Below, piece by piece: positions 42,937 to 52,649 of a stretch of DNA of 64,000 bases. The stretch's first letter is position 1. Each line of letters starts with the position of its first letter. The translations under genes were made by a program, and so were the position numbers. Below the pieces are notes generated by a model. That model did no database searches, was not told where the DNA came from, and was given only the letters and a program-made list of their open reading frames with translations. The stretch spans positions 102,431-166,430 of the forward strand of contig JASBRP010000017.1 of the NCBI GenBank assembly GCA_030149365.1. The letters run 5' to 3'. Source of the stretch: Solimonas sp. (GTDB lineage: Bacteria > Pseudomonadota > Gammaproteobacteria > Nevskiales > Nevskiaceae).

Positions 42937-44489
42937 GCAGCAAATCCCAAGAGGAGCTGCTGAGCTTCGCCGCGGAGCCGGCGCCGTCGGCAGACGCCGC
43001 GCCGATCCTGCCCTGGAAGATCCTGGTGGTAGACGACGAGGAGGAGGTTCATCGCGTCACCCGCCTGGCGCTGGGCGACATCCTGGTACACGGCCGGCCG
43101 CTGCAGTTCATCGACGCCTACAGCGGCAGCGAGTCGGTGGAGATCATGCGCCACCAGCCCGATATCGCGATGGTGCTGATGGACGTGGTGATGGAGACCG
43201 AGCATGCCGGGCTGGATGCGGTGCAGGCGATCCGCCACGAGTTGCAGAACCGCTTCGTGCGCATCGTGCTGCGTACCGGCCAGCCGGGCCAGGCGCCGGA
43301 ACACGAGGTGGTGCGGCGCTTCGACATCAACGACTACAAGGAAAAGACCGAGCTCACCACCACCAAGCTCTATACCTTGCTGCATACCGGCCTGTCGCTG
43401 CACCGCGAGCTGGTGGCGATGGACCAGGCGCGCATGGGCCTGGAGCAGGTGATCACGGCCTCGGCCTCGATGTTCGAGCAGCAGTCGCTGGAGAAGCTGC
43501 AGCATGGCCTGCTGCAGCAGCTGGCGGCGCTGCTGTATGCACGCCGCGACGCCGTGATCGTCAGCACCGGCATCACGGCAGCGCTGACCGACGGCGCGCT
43601 GCGGATCGTCGCCGGCACCGGCAGCTACCGCGGTAACGAGGGCCGGCTGGCCGACGAGGTGCTGCCGCCCGAGGCGATGGCGCATATCGAGCGAGCCTTT
43701 CTGGACAGCATGATGGTGGTGGGCGAGCATCATTTCGCGGTGCATTTCTCCACCCGTGCCGGCAGCAAGCACGTGGTGTACCTGAGCAGCGAGTCGCGCT
43801 TCGAGCCCTCGGACGTGCGGCTGGTGCAGCTGTTCTGCCGCAACGTCACCATCGCCTTCGAGAACCTGGCGCTGAACGAGGAGATCCGGCGCTCGCAGCG
43901 CCAGCTGATCCTGCTGCTGAGCTCCGCCATCGAGGAGCGCTCTCCGGACCTGCGCAACCACGTGCAGCGCGTGTCGCGCTACGCCATGCTGCTGGGGCAA
44001 CTGCTGGGCCTGTCACCCGAGTCGGTGGACGCGCTGGGCGTGGCCGCGGCGATGCACGACCTCGGCAAGATCGCGGTGCCCGACGCGGTGCTGAACAAGC
44101 CCGGTGCGCTCAGCCAGGATGAACGCCGCCTGATGGAAAGCCATGTCACCCGCGGCAGCGCCATGCTGCAGGGCCAGGACGCCCCGTTGCTGCAGCAGTC
44201 CGAGCGGACCGTGGCACAGCATCACGAGCACTGGGACGGCGGCGGCTACCCGATGGGGCTACGCGGCGAGGAGGCCGACCTGTTCGCCCGCATCACGGCG
44301 GTGGCTGACGTGTTCGACGCGCTGTCCACCGCGCGCTGCTACAAGGAGGCCTGGAGCATCGGCAAGGTCGCCGAGTATTTCCGGCAGCAGCGCGGCAAGC
44401 AGTTCGAGCCTCGACTGGTGGACCTGTTCCTGGACAACCTGGAGCAGTTCCTGGCGATCCGCGAGCGCTACTCCGCGCCGCCGGCCTGA
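42933..44489 (+). CDS. response regulator with DUF3369 and HD-GYP domains
   Basis: A 518-residue regulator. Its ATG overlaps the kinase stop (ATGA), so the pair is translationally coupled. The receiver domain (about 25-150) has the acidic pocket VDDEEE and phosphoacceptor Asp in VLMDVVME. DUF3369, a GAF-like linker, follows (150-330). The C-terminal HD-GYP domain has AAMHDLGKIAVPD and HHEHWDGGGYP, so it should hydrolyse cyclic di-GMP to linear products. The kinase thus probably controls c-di-GMP level. It ends 22 bases into a convergent diguanylate cyclase gene. Confidence 0.92.
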   Translation: MSSKSQEELLSFAAEPAPSADAAPILPWKILVVDDEEEVHRVTRLALGDILVHGRPLQFIDAYSGSESVEIMRHQPDIAMVLMDVVMETEHAGLDAVQAIRHELQNRFVRIVLRTGQPGQAPEHEVVRRFDINDYKEKTELTTTKLYTLLHTGLSLHRELVAMDQARMGLEQVITASASMFEQQSLEKLQHGLLQQLAALLYARRDAVIVSTGITAALTDGALRIVAGTGSYRGNEGRLADEVLPPEAMAHIERAFLDSMMVVGEHHFAVHFSTRAGSKHVVYLSSESRFEPSDVRLVQLFCRNVTIAFENLALNEEIRRSQRQLILLLSSAIEERSPDLRNHVQRVSRYAMLLGQLLGLSPESVDALGVAAAMHDLGKIAVPDAVLNKPGALSQDERRLMESHVTRGSAMLQGQDAPLLQQSERTVAQHHEHWDGGGYPMGLRGEEADLFARITAVADVFDALSTARCYKEAWSIGKVAEYFRQQRGKQFEPRLVDLFLDNLEQFLAIRERYSAPPA

Positions 44490-46639
44490 TCGGCCACGCG
44501 GCTGGTGTTGCGCCCGCCGTCCTTGGCGGCATAGAGGGCGCGGTCGGCCCGCCGCAGCAACTGGTCGGCGCCGTCGCCGGCCTGGCCCAGGGCAATGCCG
44601 ATGCTGACCCCCACCTGCAGAGCGCCATGGTCCAGCATAAAGGGCTTGCCGATGGCGGCCAGCAGCTTGCGCGCGACGAACTGCGGCTCGTCGGTGGAAC
44701 GCAGCTGCTCCAGGATCACCACGAACTCGTCGCCGGCAACGCGGGCGACGGTGTCGGTGGTGCGTACCGCGCCGCGCAGGCGCAGCGCGATCTCCTGCAG
44801 CACCTCGTCGCCGGCGGCGTGGCCGTGCCGGTCGTTGATCGACTTGAAGTGGTCCACGTCGATGAACAGCAGGGCCAGCGAGCCGCCGTAGCGCTGGATG
44901 CGGTTCAGCGCCGCGCCCAGGTGCTCGTGCAACTCGCGGCGATTGGCCAGGCCGGTGAGCGGATCGTAGCGCGCCAGTTGCTGCAGGCGCTGCTCGGCGC
45001 GCTTGGCCAGGGTGATGTCGCTCATCATCATGTAGAGCCCACGCACCTGCCCGCCCTCGCCGCGGTCGGGCACGAAGCAGACCTGAACATGCCGGGTCTG
45101 GCCGCCGAGCTGCAGGGAGAAGCTGCCCTCGGCACGGGCGCCGTGCATGGCACAGTCGACGTAGTAGCGCTGCGCCTCGATCACCTCGGGCGGCAGCACG
45201 CGCTCCATGTGGCGACCAACGACGTCATCCGGCGCCTTGCCGAACCAGGCCTCGTGCGTGCGGTTGCAGAAACGGTAGACGCGGCCGGCGTCGATGTAGG
45301 CAATCACCACCGGCAGGTTGTCGGCGATCATGCGCAGGCGCCGTTCGCTGGCGGCCTGTCGCAGCTCGGCACGCTTGCCCTCGGTGATGTCCAGGATCAG
45401 GGTGTAGAAGCCGGCGATGGCGCCGCGCTCGTCGCGATCGGGCACCAGGTCGATGCGCTGGTGTACCTCGCCTTCCAGCTCATGGGCGATGCGCTCGAAG
45501 CGCACCGAGCGCCCTTCCAGCACCGATTCCACCGGGCCGGTGAAGTCGGCCAGCGTGCCGGCGCCGAACAACTCGCGCACGCCGCGGCCGATCATGTCCT
45601 GCGGCTCCAGGCCGTAGCCCTTGCGGTGATGGCTGTTGGCGAAACGGTAGCGCAGGTCGCGATCGATGTAGCCGATGTAGGCCGGGACGTGGTCGGCGAT
45701 GGAGCGCAGGCGGCGCACCGCCTGCTGCAGGCCCTGCTCGTAGTCGCGGCGCTGCTCCAGCAGGGTGGCCACCGTCAGCGCCATGCCCGAGGCGCAGGCC
45801 AGGTAGCACTGCAGCAGCAGCGCCCGCGCCTGCGGCGGCAGGCCACCCCAGGCTCCAACGGACGAGCCGGGGGCTACCATCGACAGCATCGCGCCCAGCG
45901 CCAGGATCACCACGCCGACGACGGCGCCTCGAGTACCGTGGCGCATCACCATCAGCATCAGCGGCGGAAAGGTGAGGAACAGCGGCAACGGCAACCAGTG
46001 CCCCATGCCCAGGCCGGGACTGAACACCGCCAGCGCGGTCACCAGCAACAACGCGGTATCGGGCAGCCAGTGACGCAACTGCCCTCCGGAATCGCCCAAC
46101 TGCGTCTGGCGCAACACCAGCACCAGCGGCGCCATGATGGCCATGCCCAATGCGTCGGCCGGATACCAGATGGCCAGCACCCACAGCAGTGACAGGCCTG
46201 AGTGCTCCGAGATGATGGTGGCGGCCAGCAGCGATGACAGTGCCGGCGCCAGCAGCACCGCGAACAGCACGAATTCCAGCAGCACGCCGCCGCGGCGCAG
46301 GTCGAAACCCGAACCCCAGCGGCGCTGCAGCAAGGTGGCGGCCACCACCACCTCGATGACGTTGCACAGCGCCAGGCTCAGGGCCAGGTCCAGGGGATCG
46401 CCGGTGACGACGTTGGCGGCAACGTTGCCGAGGTAGCCGGCCAGCAGGGCCGGCCACCAGTGGGCCGCCGGCATCCCGAGCAGCAGGCCGACCAGCAGGC
46501 CGTTGGCCAGCCAGACGCTGGCGATGCGACCCTCCGGCGGGGTCAGCACGGTGGAGACCCAGCAGAGCGCGGCGACCAGCGCGGCGAGGCCGCCCAGCTT
46601 CAGCAGTTCACGCGAACCTTGGGCAAAGGACACGGGCAT
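44468..46639 (-). CDS. MASE1-PAS-PAS-GGDEF diguanylate cyclase
   Basis: A 723-residue membrane enzyme that makes cyclic di-GMP. The ATG at 46639 is taken as start; a TTG at 46681 is also in frame. The first 300 residues form a MASE1 sensor with about eight hydrophobic helices. Two PAS domains (about 310-430, 440-560) precede the GGDEF domain, whose active-site loop reads AGDEF, a working variant. The RTTD inhibitory site lies five residues before it, so product inhibition is expected. It opposes the neighbouring HD-GYP phosphodiesterase in both activity and orientation; the 3' ends overlap by 22 bases. Confidence 0.9.
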   Translation of the reverse strand: MPVSFAQGSRELLKLGGLAALVAALCWVSTVLTPPEGRIASVWLANGLLVGLLLGMPAAHWWPALLAGYLGNVAANVVTGDPLDLALSLALCNVIEVVVAATLLQRRWGSGFDLRRGGVLLEFVLFAVLLAPALSSLLAATIISEHSGLSLLWVLAIWYPADALGMAIMAPLVLVLRQTQLGDSGGQLRHWLPDTALLLVTALAVFSPGLGMGHWLPLPLFLTFPPLMLMVMRHGTRGAVVGVVILALGAMLSMVAPGSSVGAWGGLPPQARALLLQCYLACASGMALTVATLLEQRRDYEQGLQQAVRRLRSIADHVPAYIGYIDRDLRYRFANSHHRKGYGLEPQDMIGRGVRELFGAGTLADFTGPVESVLEGRSVRFERIAHELEGEVHQRIDLVPDRDERGAIAGFYTLILDITEGKRAELRQAASERRLRMIADNLPVVIAYIDAGRVYRFCNRTHEAWFGKAPDDVVGRHMERVLPPEVIEAQRYYVDCAMHGARAEGSFSLQLGGQTRHVQVCFVPDRGEGGQVRGLYMMMSDITLAKRAEQRLQQLARYDPLTGLANRRELHEHLGAALNRIQRYGGSLALLFIDVDHFKSINDRHGHAAGDEVLQEIALRLRGAVRTTDTVARVAGDEFVVILEQLRSTDEPQFVARKLLAAIGKPFMLDHGALQVGVSIGIALGQAGDGADQLLRRADRALYAAKDGGRNTSRVADQAGGAE

Positions 46640-46737
46640 GGAATCGGTGCCGGGGAGGTCTCCTGCCGGGTTTAGCGGCAACAGAGACCGAAACCTTGAG
46701 CGCCCTGCCCCCCGTTCATCAGCCGCGGACGACCTTT

Positions 46738-46771
46738 GGCCTCCCTGCGCGGGCTTTCGCGCAGGGAGGCC
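46738..46771. terminator. 13-bp perfect hairpin between the cyclase and SDR genes
   Basis: GGCCTCCCTGCGC (46738-46750) pairs exactly with 46759-46771 around an 8-base loop. It sits 25 bases after the SDR stop on the minus strand. There is no T-run, so intrinsic termination would be weak. Confidence 0.5.
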
Positions 46772-46795
46772 ATCGGAACCACAGGGGGTCGACCC

Positions 46796-47563
46796 TCAGA
46801 ATTCCTGCGCGGTGGGCCGCAGCAGGATTTCGTTGATGTCCACTTCCGGCGGCTGCGAGATGGCGAAAGCCATGGCGCGGGCCACGGACTCTGCCGGGAT
46901 CTCGTTGGCGCTGTACCACTCGCCGACGGCCTTGGAGGATTCGGCGTCGCTGCTGCCGTGCTTGAGCTCGCTGGCCACCGCGCCCGGCGAGATCACCGTG
47001 GTGCGGATGCGGCTGCCGACCTCGGCGCGCAGGCCCTCGCTGAGGGCGCGGACGGCGAACTTGGTGGCGCTGTAGACGGCGCCGATGGGGCTGAACACCT
47101 TGGTGCCGGCGACGGACGCGACGTTGATGATGTGGCCGCTGCCCTGGGCCTGCATGCGCGGCAGTGCGGCGGCCACGCCGTTGAGCACGCCCTTGATGTT
47201 GATGTCGATCATGCGGTCCCACTCCTCGACCTTGAGCCGCGCCATCGGCGCCAGGGCCATGTAGCCGGCGTTGTTCACCATCACGTCGATGCGGCCGTAC
47301 TGGTCGACCGCGCGCGCCACCAGGGTCTCGACCTGGTCGCGGTCGGTGACGTCGGTGGTGGTGGCGATGGCCTCGCCGCCTGCTGCGCGGATTTCGGCGA
47401 CCAGGCGCTCCAGGTGGCCGGCACGGCGTGCGCCCAGCACCACCCTGGCGCCGAGGCCGGCGAGATGGCGGGCGGTGGCTTCGCCCAGGCCGCTGCTGGC
47501 GCCGGTGATGACGACGACCTTGCCGGCGATGTTGGAGGGGTTGGTGTGGGTCTGGTGGGTCAT
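46796..47563 (-). CDS. short-chain dehydrogenase/reductase
   Basis: A 255-residue classical [13 protein letters not shown] at residue 20, [10 protein letters not shown] near 95, and catalytic S-Y-K (ASVAG ... YSATKFA). The Arg-rich turn after strand 2 (GARRAGH) suggests NADP. This type is close to YdfG-like or serine/3-hydroxy-acid dehydrogenases, and the substrate is unknown. It is divergent from a LysR regulator, a common pairing in which the regulator controls the SDR. Confidence 0.88.
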   Translation of the reverse strand: MTHQTHTNPSNIAGKVVVITGASSGLGEATARHLAGLGARVVLGARRAGHLERLVAEIRAAGGEAIATTTDVTDRDQVETLVARAVDQYGRIDVMVNNAGYMALAPMARLKVEEWDRMIDINIKGVLNGVAAALPRMQAQGSGHIINVASVAGTKVFSPIGAVYSATKFAVRALSEGLRAEVGSRIRTTVISPGAVASELKHGSSDAESSKAVGEWYSANEIPAESVARAMAFAISQPPEVDINEILLRPTAQEF

Positions 47564-47664
47564 GGCTGAAGCTCCGGGTTCGATGCAGTCGCGGGCTGCG
47601 CTGCTGGAGCGAACGATAGGTGACCCCTGCCAACCCAAGTAGATAGAATGCCGCGTATTAGTAA

Positions 47665-47677
47665 CAACCAATGGTTG
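47665..47677. promoter_or_regulatory. candidate operator of the SDR/LysR pair
   Basis: The 13-bp palindrome CAACCAATGGTTG, extended by matching TA bases on both sides, lies 8 bases before the LysR start and within the 121-bp divergent gap. Confidence 0.45.
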
Positions 47678-47684
47678 ATAATCC

Positions 47685-48656
47685 ATGGACCGCCTGGGAG
47701 CAATGGAAACCTTCGTGCGCGTGGCCGAGCTCGGCAGCTTCAACCGGGCGGCGACGCAACAGGGCATCACGCCGCAGGCGGTGAGCAAGGCCATCCGCCA
47801 ACTGGAAAGGGAGCTGGGGCTGCGGCTGTTCCACCGCACGACGCGGCGCAGCACGCTGACCGACGAGGGCAAGGCCTTTCTCGCGCGGCTGCGACCGGGG
47901 CTGGAGTCGATCCACGAGGCCTGGAGCGAGGCGCACGAGTTCACCCGCGAGCAGGGCGGCCTGATCCGCATCGCGGCGCCGCCGCTGGTGGGCAAGAAGA
48001 TCCTGGTGGACCTGATCGCGCGCTACCGCGCCGAGCATCCGGCGGTGGAGTTCGAGCTGCTGCTGGAGGACCGCTATACCGACCTGGTGGCCGCCGGCAT
48101 CCACCTGGGCTTCCGCGCCGGGCATCCGCCCGAGCGGCAGCTGGTGGTGCGCGAGCTGTTCCGCCTGCAGCTGATCGTCTGTGCGGCGCCGGACTACCTG
48201 CGCCGGCATGGCATCCCGCAGCGCATCGAGGACCTGGAGCAGCACGCCTGCACCGGCTCGCGCGCACCCAACTCCGGCCGTATCGAACCCTGGGAATTCA
48301 TGGAGGATGGCGAATTGCGCCTGCGCAGCGTGCGCGCGCCCTTCCATACCAATGACTTCGAGGCGGAGACGCTGGCGGTGACGGCGGGCATCGGCATCGG
48401 CCAGATCGACTCGATCAATACGGCCGCGCTGCTGCGTGAGCAGCGCCTGGTGCCGCTGCTCTGCGAGCACGTCAGCGAGCGGCATGGCGTGTATCTCTAC
48501 TATCCGCCGCGCGCCGGCCAGCCGCTGCGCGTGCGCCGCTTCATCGACTATGTGCTCGGCGCGATGCGCGGTGGCGAGGCCTTCCGCTTCCGCACCGGGG
48601 AGCTGGAAGCGCTGCAACAACGCTTCCGCCGCACGCTGAAGCGCGCCGGGAGCTAA
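47685..48656 (+). CDS. LysR-family transcriptional regulator
   Basis: A 323-residue regulator with an N-terminal winged helix ([35 protein letters not shown]) and the [15 protein letters not shown] wing typical of the DsdC/CrgA-like subgroup. The effector domain ends with [12 protein letters not shown]. It is divergent from an SDR gene and probably regulates it and itself. The long C-terminal tail ([21 protein letters not shown]) is a minor oddity. Confidence 0.9.
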   Translation: MDRLGAMETFVRVAELGSFNRAATQQGITPQAVSKAIRQLERELGLRLFHRTTRRSTLTDEGKAFLARLRPGLESIHEAWSEAHEFTREQGGLIRIAAPPLVGKKILVDLIARYRAEHPAVEFELLLEDRYTDLVAAGIHLGFRAGHPPERQLVVRELFRLQLIVCAAPDYLRRHGIPQRIEDLEQHACTGSRAPNSGRIEPWEFMEDGELRLRSVRAPFHTNDFEAETLAVTAGIGIGQIDSINTAALLREQRLVPLLCEHVSERHGVYLYYPPRAGQPLRVRRFIDYVLGAMRGGEAFRFRTGELEALQQRFRRTLKRAGS

Positions 48657-48806
48657 GGCCGGCACGGTCATTGCTCAGTACCTCCCGAGGGTTGCCACAC
48701 GCAGAGCGTAGAAGCCATTGCCATGCGTGCAAATCGTGGCGTGCGACCCGGATCAGGAATGCAGCTTGCACGCCGGCCAAGGATGGCCGGGACAGGGAGT
48801 ACACAC

Positions 48807-50360
48807 ATGTACGAGACGGGCATGGATCGCTCGCCGGAATTCACCGCGCCGCGCCAGGATGGCGCCGGCCGCAAGGTCTTGATCGCCGCCTCGGAGATCT
48901 ATCCGCTGGCCAAGACCGGCGGCCTGGCCGATGTCTGCGGTGCCTTGCCCAAGGCCTTGTCGGCGCTGGGCGCGGACATGCGCATGGTCATGCCCGCCTA
49001 TCCCGAGGCACTGGATGCGGCCTGCGACCTGCAGCTGGACATGGCCGCCGAGATCGGCGGCGAGGCGCTGCGCATCTGGCGTGCGCGCATGCCGGACTCC
49101 GGCTTGCCGGTGTGGCTGATCGATTGCGCCGCCCTTTATGACCGCCCAGGCTCTCCCTACCAGGATGCCGCAGGACAGGACTGGCCGGACAACTTCCACC
49201 GCTTCGCTGTCTTCGCACAGGCGGCGGCGATGCTGGCGCTGGGCTATAACAGCGAGGGCTGGCGGCCGGACGTGGTCCATGCGCACGACTGGCATGCAGG
49301 CCTGCTGCCCCTGCTGCTGCACGCGGAAAACGGGCCAAGGCCGGCGACGCTCTTCACGATCCATAACGCGGCCTTCCAGGGCAACTTCGCATTGGACGAG
49401 GCGGCAGCGCTGGGCCTGGACCGGGGCTACCTGACGCCGCAGGGCGCGGAGTTCTACGGCCAGTTCTCCTGCCTGAAGGCCGGCATCCGCTATGCCGACG
49501 CGGTGAGCACGGTGAGCCCCGGCTATGCCCGCGAATTGCTGACGCCGGAATTCGGCTACGGCATGGAAGGCCTGCTGCGGCAGCGCCAGGATCGCTTCCT
49601 GGGGATCATGAACGGCATCGATGCCGATGTCTGGAACCCGGCGGGCGATCCGCACCTGAACGCTCGTTACTCGCGCCCCGACTGCGGCGGCAAGGCCGCC
49701 TGCAAGCGCGAGCTGCAACACCGCTTCGGCCTCGCGGAGGAAAACGATGCGCCGCTGGCGATCTCCGCCAGCCGCCTGACCTCGCAGAAGATGGCCGACG
49801 TGTTGCTGACCAGCATCCCCGCCATCATGGCCGAGCATCCTCGGCTGCAGCTGGCGCTGATCGGCCGTGGCGACCGCCAGCTGGAGCAGGGCTTCACGGC
49901 GATGGCGCAGCGCTATCCGGGGCGCGTGGCGGTGCAGATCGGCTACGAGGAATCACTGGCGCACCGCATGCACGCCGGCGCAGACCTGCTGCTGCATGGC
50001 TCGCGCTTCGAACCCTGCGGCCTGACACAGCTCTACGCCATGCGCTACGGCACGCTGCCGCTGGTGCGGCGCGTCGGCGGACTGGCCGACAGCGTGATCG
50101 ACTGCGACGACATCGCCACGCCCTGGCGCACGGGCTTCGTCTTCGACGGCATCTCCGGCGACGCCCTGCAGCATGCCCTGCGCCGCGGGCTGGCGGTCTA
50201 CGAGCGGCAGCGTGAAGACTGGTTTGCCCTGCAACGCAACGCGATGGCGGCGGACTTCGGCTGGCGCCGTTCGGCAACGCAGTACCTGCAGCTCTACCGC
50301 CGCCTGGGCGGCGCCTGGGCGCCGGAAGCTGAGCGGCCGCTGCATGCGGCCATCGGCTGA
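48807..50360 (+). CDS. glgA: glycogen synthase
   Basis: A 517-residue GT5 glycosyltransferase that extends glycogen from ADP-glucose. The start MYETGMDRS follows an AGGGAG site by 7 bases. The N-terminal domain has the ADP-glucose-binding AKTGGLADVCGALPKAL and later HAHDWHAGLLP; the C-terminal domain has the E-x7-E-like SRFEPCGLTQLYAMRYG with GGLADSV following. Length fits bacterial GlgA. No other glycogen genes (glgB, glgC, glgP) are in the window. Two small genes follow on the same strand and may be part of the transcript. Confidence 0.93.
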   Translation: MYETGMDRSPEFTAPRQDGAGRKVLIAASEIYPLAKTGGLADVCGALPKALSALGADMRMVMPAYPEALDAACDLQLDMAAEIGGEALRIWRARMPDSGLPVWLIDCAALYDRPGSPYQDAAGQDWPDNFHRFAVFAQAAAMLALGYNSEGWRPDVVHAHDWHAGLLPLLLHAENGPRPATLFTIHNAAFQGNFALDEAAALGLDRGYLTPQGAEFYGQFSCLKAGIRYADAVSTVSPGYARELLTPEFGYGMEGLLRQRQDRFLGIMNGIDADVWNPAGDPHLNARYSRPDCGGKAACKRELQHRFGLAEENDAPLAISASRLTSQKMADVLLTSIPAIMAEHPRLQLALIGRGDRQLEQGFTAMAQRYPGRVAVQIGYEESLAHRMHAGADLLLHGSRFEPCGLTQLYAMRYGTLPLVRRVGGLADSVIDCDDIATPWRTGFVFDGISGDALQHALRRGLAVYERQREDWFALQRNAMAADFGWRRSATQYLQLYRRLGGAWAPEAERPLHAAIG

Positions 50361-50398
50361 ACAGAACTCCCTTTCACCCAAGAAGGACGATACGGATC

Positions 50399-50755
50399 AT
50401 GGAAAAGATCGCCACAACGACGCTGCATATCGAGCTGTACCGGATCGCCGTGGGCCAGCCCGGCCGGGGCGCTGGCACCCTGGAGCGCGTGTTCGCCATC
50501 TGCGAAGAACTGCAGGAAGCCGACGGGGATGCGCAACTGGCGAGCCAGCTGCGCGAGCTGCAGACGCTGATGGTGGACTGGACCCGCCCCGGTGGCTGGC
50601 AGTCACACGGCCACAAGCCGGACGTGCTGCGCGACCCGCTGGTGGAATGCATCGACCGGATCGTGGACCTGAGCGATGACGATGAAGACGAAGAGCTGCT
50701 GGACCTGATGCCGCCGCCGTCGCGGGTCAAGGCCCCGGTGCGGCGCGCGGCCTGA
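50399..50755 (+). CDS. hypothetical protein, paralogue of the next gene
   Basis: A 118-residue acidic protein. The core (residues 25-95) is helical and contains VDWTRPGGWQSHGHKPDVL, which parallels RAWTQPEGWRRYGATPQVV in the product of 50793-51191. The tail is very acidic (SDDDEDEE) then Pro-rich and basic. It starts 38 bases after the glgA stop. Family unknown; a role in glycogen metabolism is possible only by position. Confidence 0.66.
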   Translation: MEKIATTTLHIELYRIAVGQPGRGAGTLERVFAICEELQEADGDAQLASQLRELQTLMVDWTRPGGWQSHGHKPDVLRDPLVECIDRIVDLSDDDEDEELLDLMPPPSRVKAPVRRAA

Positions 50756-50792
50756 GCATGACCCCGATACCCGATCGAAAGGACTCGATGAG

Positions 50793-51191
50793 ATGAAGCA
50801 GCAAAACCTGAACAGCCCCACCCGCCCCTACGTCCATGCCCTGCCGTTGGCGGCAGACGAGGACAGCCTGCACTGGACCGACGACGACCACGATCGCGCT
50901 GCGCTGGCGCTGATCTGCGGCAGCCTGCTGCGGCTGGTACGGCGCCAGGCCGGGCGCGGCGCGGCGGATGCCGCGGAGGTGAACGCCATCGGCCAGTTGC
51001 TGGCCAAGGGCGAGCGCTTCCTGGAGCAGGACACGGTGAACCGCTGCATCGTCATGGCCCGCGCCTGGACCCAGCCCGAGGGCTGGCGCCGCTACGGCGC
51101 CACGCCGCAGGTGGTGCAGACGGTGATGGTGGCCGCGGTGTCGGGGATGATCCGGAGCCTGCGCGATCCGAAGGCCCGGGCATCGGCCTGA
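50793..51191 (+). CDS. hypothetical protein, paralogue of the previous gene
   Basis: A 132-residue protein with an AAGGA sequence about 12 bases before its ATG. Helices around residues 33-75 lead to the shared W-T-x-P-x-G-W motif (AWTQPEGWRRYG) and a final helix (VMVAAVSGMIRSLRD). It lacks the acidic tail of its neighbour. It lies 37 bases downstream and converges on the serine hydrolase gene with a gap of 6 bases. Confidence 0.66.
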   Translation: MKQQNLNSPTRPYVHALPLAADEDSLHWTDDDHDRAALALICGSLLRLVRRQAGRGAADAAEVNAIGQLLAKGERFLEQDTVNRCIVMARAWTQPEGWRRYGATPQVVQTVMVAAVSGMIRSLRDPKARASA

Positions 51192-51197
51192 ACCGCG

Positions 51198-52571
51198 CTA
51201 CGGACAGACCTTGAGCAGGGTGCAGGTCGCATCCTGCAGCGACTGCACCAGCCCTTCATAGCTGATGCCGCCGTCGCAGCCCAGCAGGTTGCAGCCTTGC
51301 GGCGCCAGCGGGCCCAGGGCCAGGGCCCCAGCAATGCCGATGGGATCGACGAAGTACTGCAGGTCCAGCGGCGCCGCCGTGTTGTAGCCGTCGTAGGGGC
51401 CGGGGTCGGCGATCGCCTGGTCGCGCACGCCGCGCATCAGGATGCGGAAGAACTCGTGCATCCAGCGGCCCGGATGCGCGGAGGTCACGGTCTGCAGGTC
51501 CAGCTCGTAGTTGCCGGGCAGGCCGGTGCGCACCACCACCATGTCCAGGCTGGGGATCACGAACACGATCTGGTCCAGGAAGCCGACGAACATGTACATG
51601 TCGCGCGGCGCCGAGACCACCAGCGGATGCTCGACCTTGTTGACCTGCGACAGCAGCTCTACCGGGTAGCCGGAATCGGCCTGGTTGCTCCACAGCAGGA
51701 AGCCGTAGAAGCCATTGGCCGGCGAGGAGCGCCCGGCCTCGGCGACGTAGCCCGCGTCGATCAGTTGCCGGCCGCGCCATTGGCCGCCGTTGAGCATCAG
51801 GCTGCCGATGCGGCCGAGGTTCTGCGAGGCGATGAACAGGAAGGCATAACCGTGGGTGTTGCCGGCGCGGTCGCGCAGCCAGAACCAGTCGTCGCGCGCG
51901 ATGCCGATGGGGTCGAACAGCTCGCGCTGCGCGAAGTCCTGCAGGTCTTCGCCGACGGCGCGCTCCACCACCTTGGCCATCAGCGTGACCGTGGTCTGGC
52001 CGTAGCTGAACTCCTCGCCGCGCTCGGCGATGAAGGGCAGCGCCAGGGTGTAGCGCACCGTGTCCGGCGCCGCCAGGCCGGTGAGATCGCCGCCCCAGGA
52101 GAAGCGCAGGCCGGAGCTCTGCGTCAGCAGCTCGCGCACGGTGATCGCGGCGTGAGCGGCATCGGCCTCCGGCAGGTACTTGCCGATGGGGTCGTCGAGC
52201 TTGAGCAGGCCCATCTGCACCGCGCGCCCGGTCAGCACGGAGACCACGCCCTTGGTAGTGCTCCAGACGTTGTTCGGTACCGAGCCGGTCAGCGCGTCCA
52301 GCGGGCCGGTGCCGGCGAGGCAGCCGTAGCGGTAGATGCGGATCGACAGGGCATTGGTGGTGGTGGCGTAGAGCATGGCCTGCGACACCGCCTGCGGGTC
52401 CAGGTCCAGCTGTTCCGGTTCCCTGGCGGCGAAGGCATCGCTGCCCGCGGGCAGTTCGCAACGCAGGCGCGCCTCGGCATTGCCGCGGCCGTCGCCGCCC
52501 GTGACGGGCTCCGAAGAACCGCAGGCGGCGAGCAGCAGCGCCGCCGCGACCGTGGTCAGCATGATCCTCAT
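51198..52571 (-). CDS. serine hydrolase, class C beta-lactamase-like lipoprotein
   Basis: A 457-residue exported lipoprotein (lipobox LLAACGSS near residue 17). It has the beta-lactamase/transpeptidase-like core: S-x-x-K in WSTTKGVVSVL (about residue 104), Y-x-N-like FSYGQTTVTLMAKV (with Gln for Asn), and a final basic box region that is not clear. Members of this family are esterases or peptidases more often than true beta-lactamases. It lies 78 bases downstream of the TetR gene on the same strand and is probably regulated by it. Confidence 0.82.
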   Translation of the reverse strand: MRIMLTTVAAALLLAACGSSEPVTGGDGRGNAEARLRCELPAGSDAFAAREPEQLDLDPQAVSQAMLYATTTNALSIRIYRYGCLAGTGPLDALTGSVPNNVWSTTKGVVSVLTGRAVQMGLLKLDDPIGKYLPEADAAHAAITVRELLTQSSGLRFSWGGDLTGLAAPDTVRYTLALPFIAERGEEFSYGQTTVTLMAKVVERAVGEDLQDFAQRELFDPIGIARDDWFWLRDRAGNTHGYAFLFIASQNLGRIGSLMLNGGQWRGRQLIDAGYVAEAGRSSPANGFYGFLLWSNQADSGYPVELLSQVNKVEHPLVVSAPRDMYMFVGFLDQIVFVIPSLDMVVVRTGLPGNYELDLQTVTSAHPGRWMHEFFRILMRGVRDQAIADPGPYDGYNTAAPLDLQYFVDPIGIAGALALGPLAPQGCNLLGCDGGISYEGLVQSLQDATCTLLKVCP

Positions 52572-52649
52572 GTCACTCTCCTCTTGTTCTCGCCCGCCGC
52601 TATGCGGCGGGTCGTACGGCCATAGCGCGCCCGCCGGGGCGCAGGGGGT

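Noticed and set aside
51198..52571. True class C beta-lactamase
   Set aside because: The S-x-x-K is present, but Y-x-N and the KTG box are not clearly conserved and the protein is a long lipoprotein; a general serine hydrolase is the safer call.
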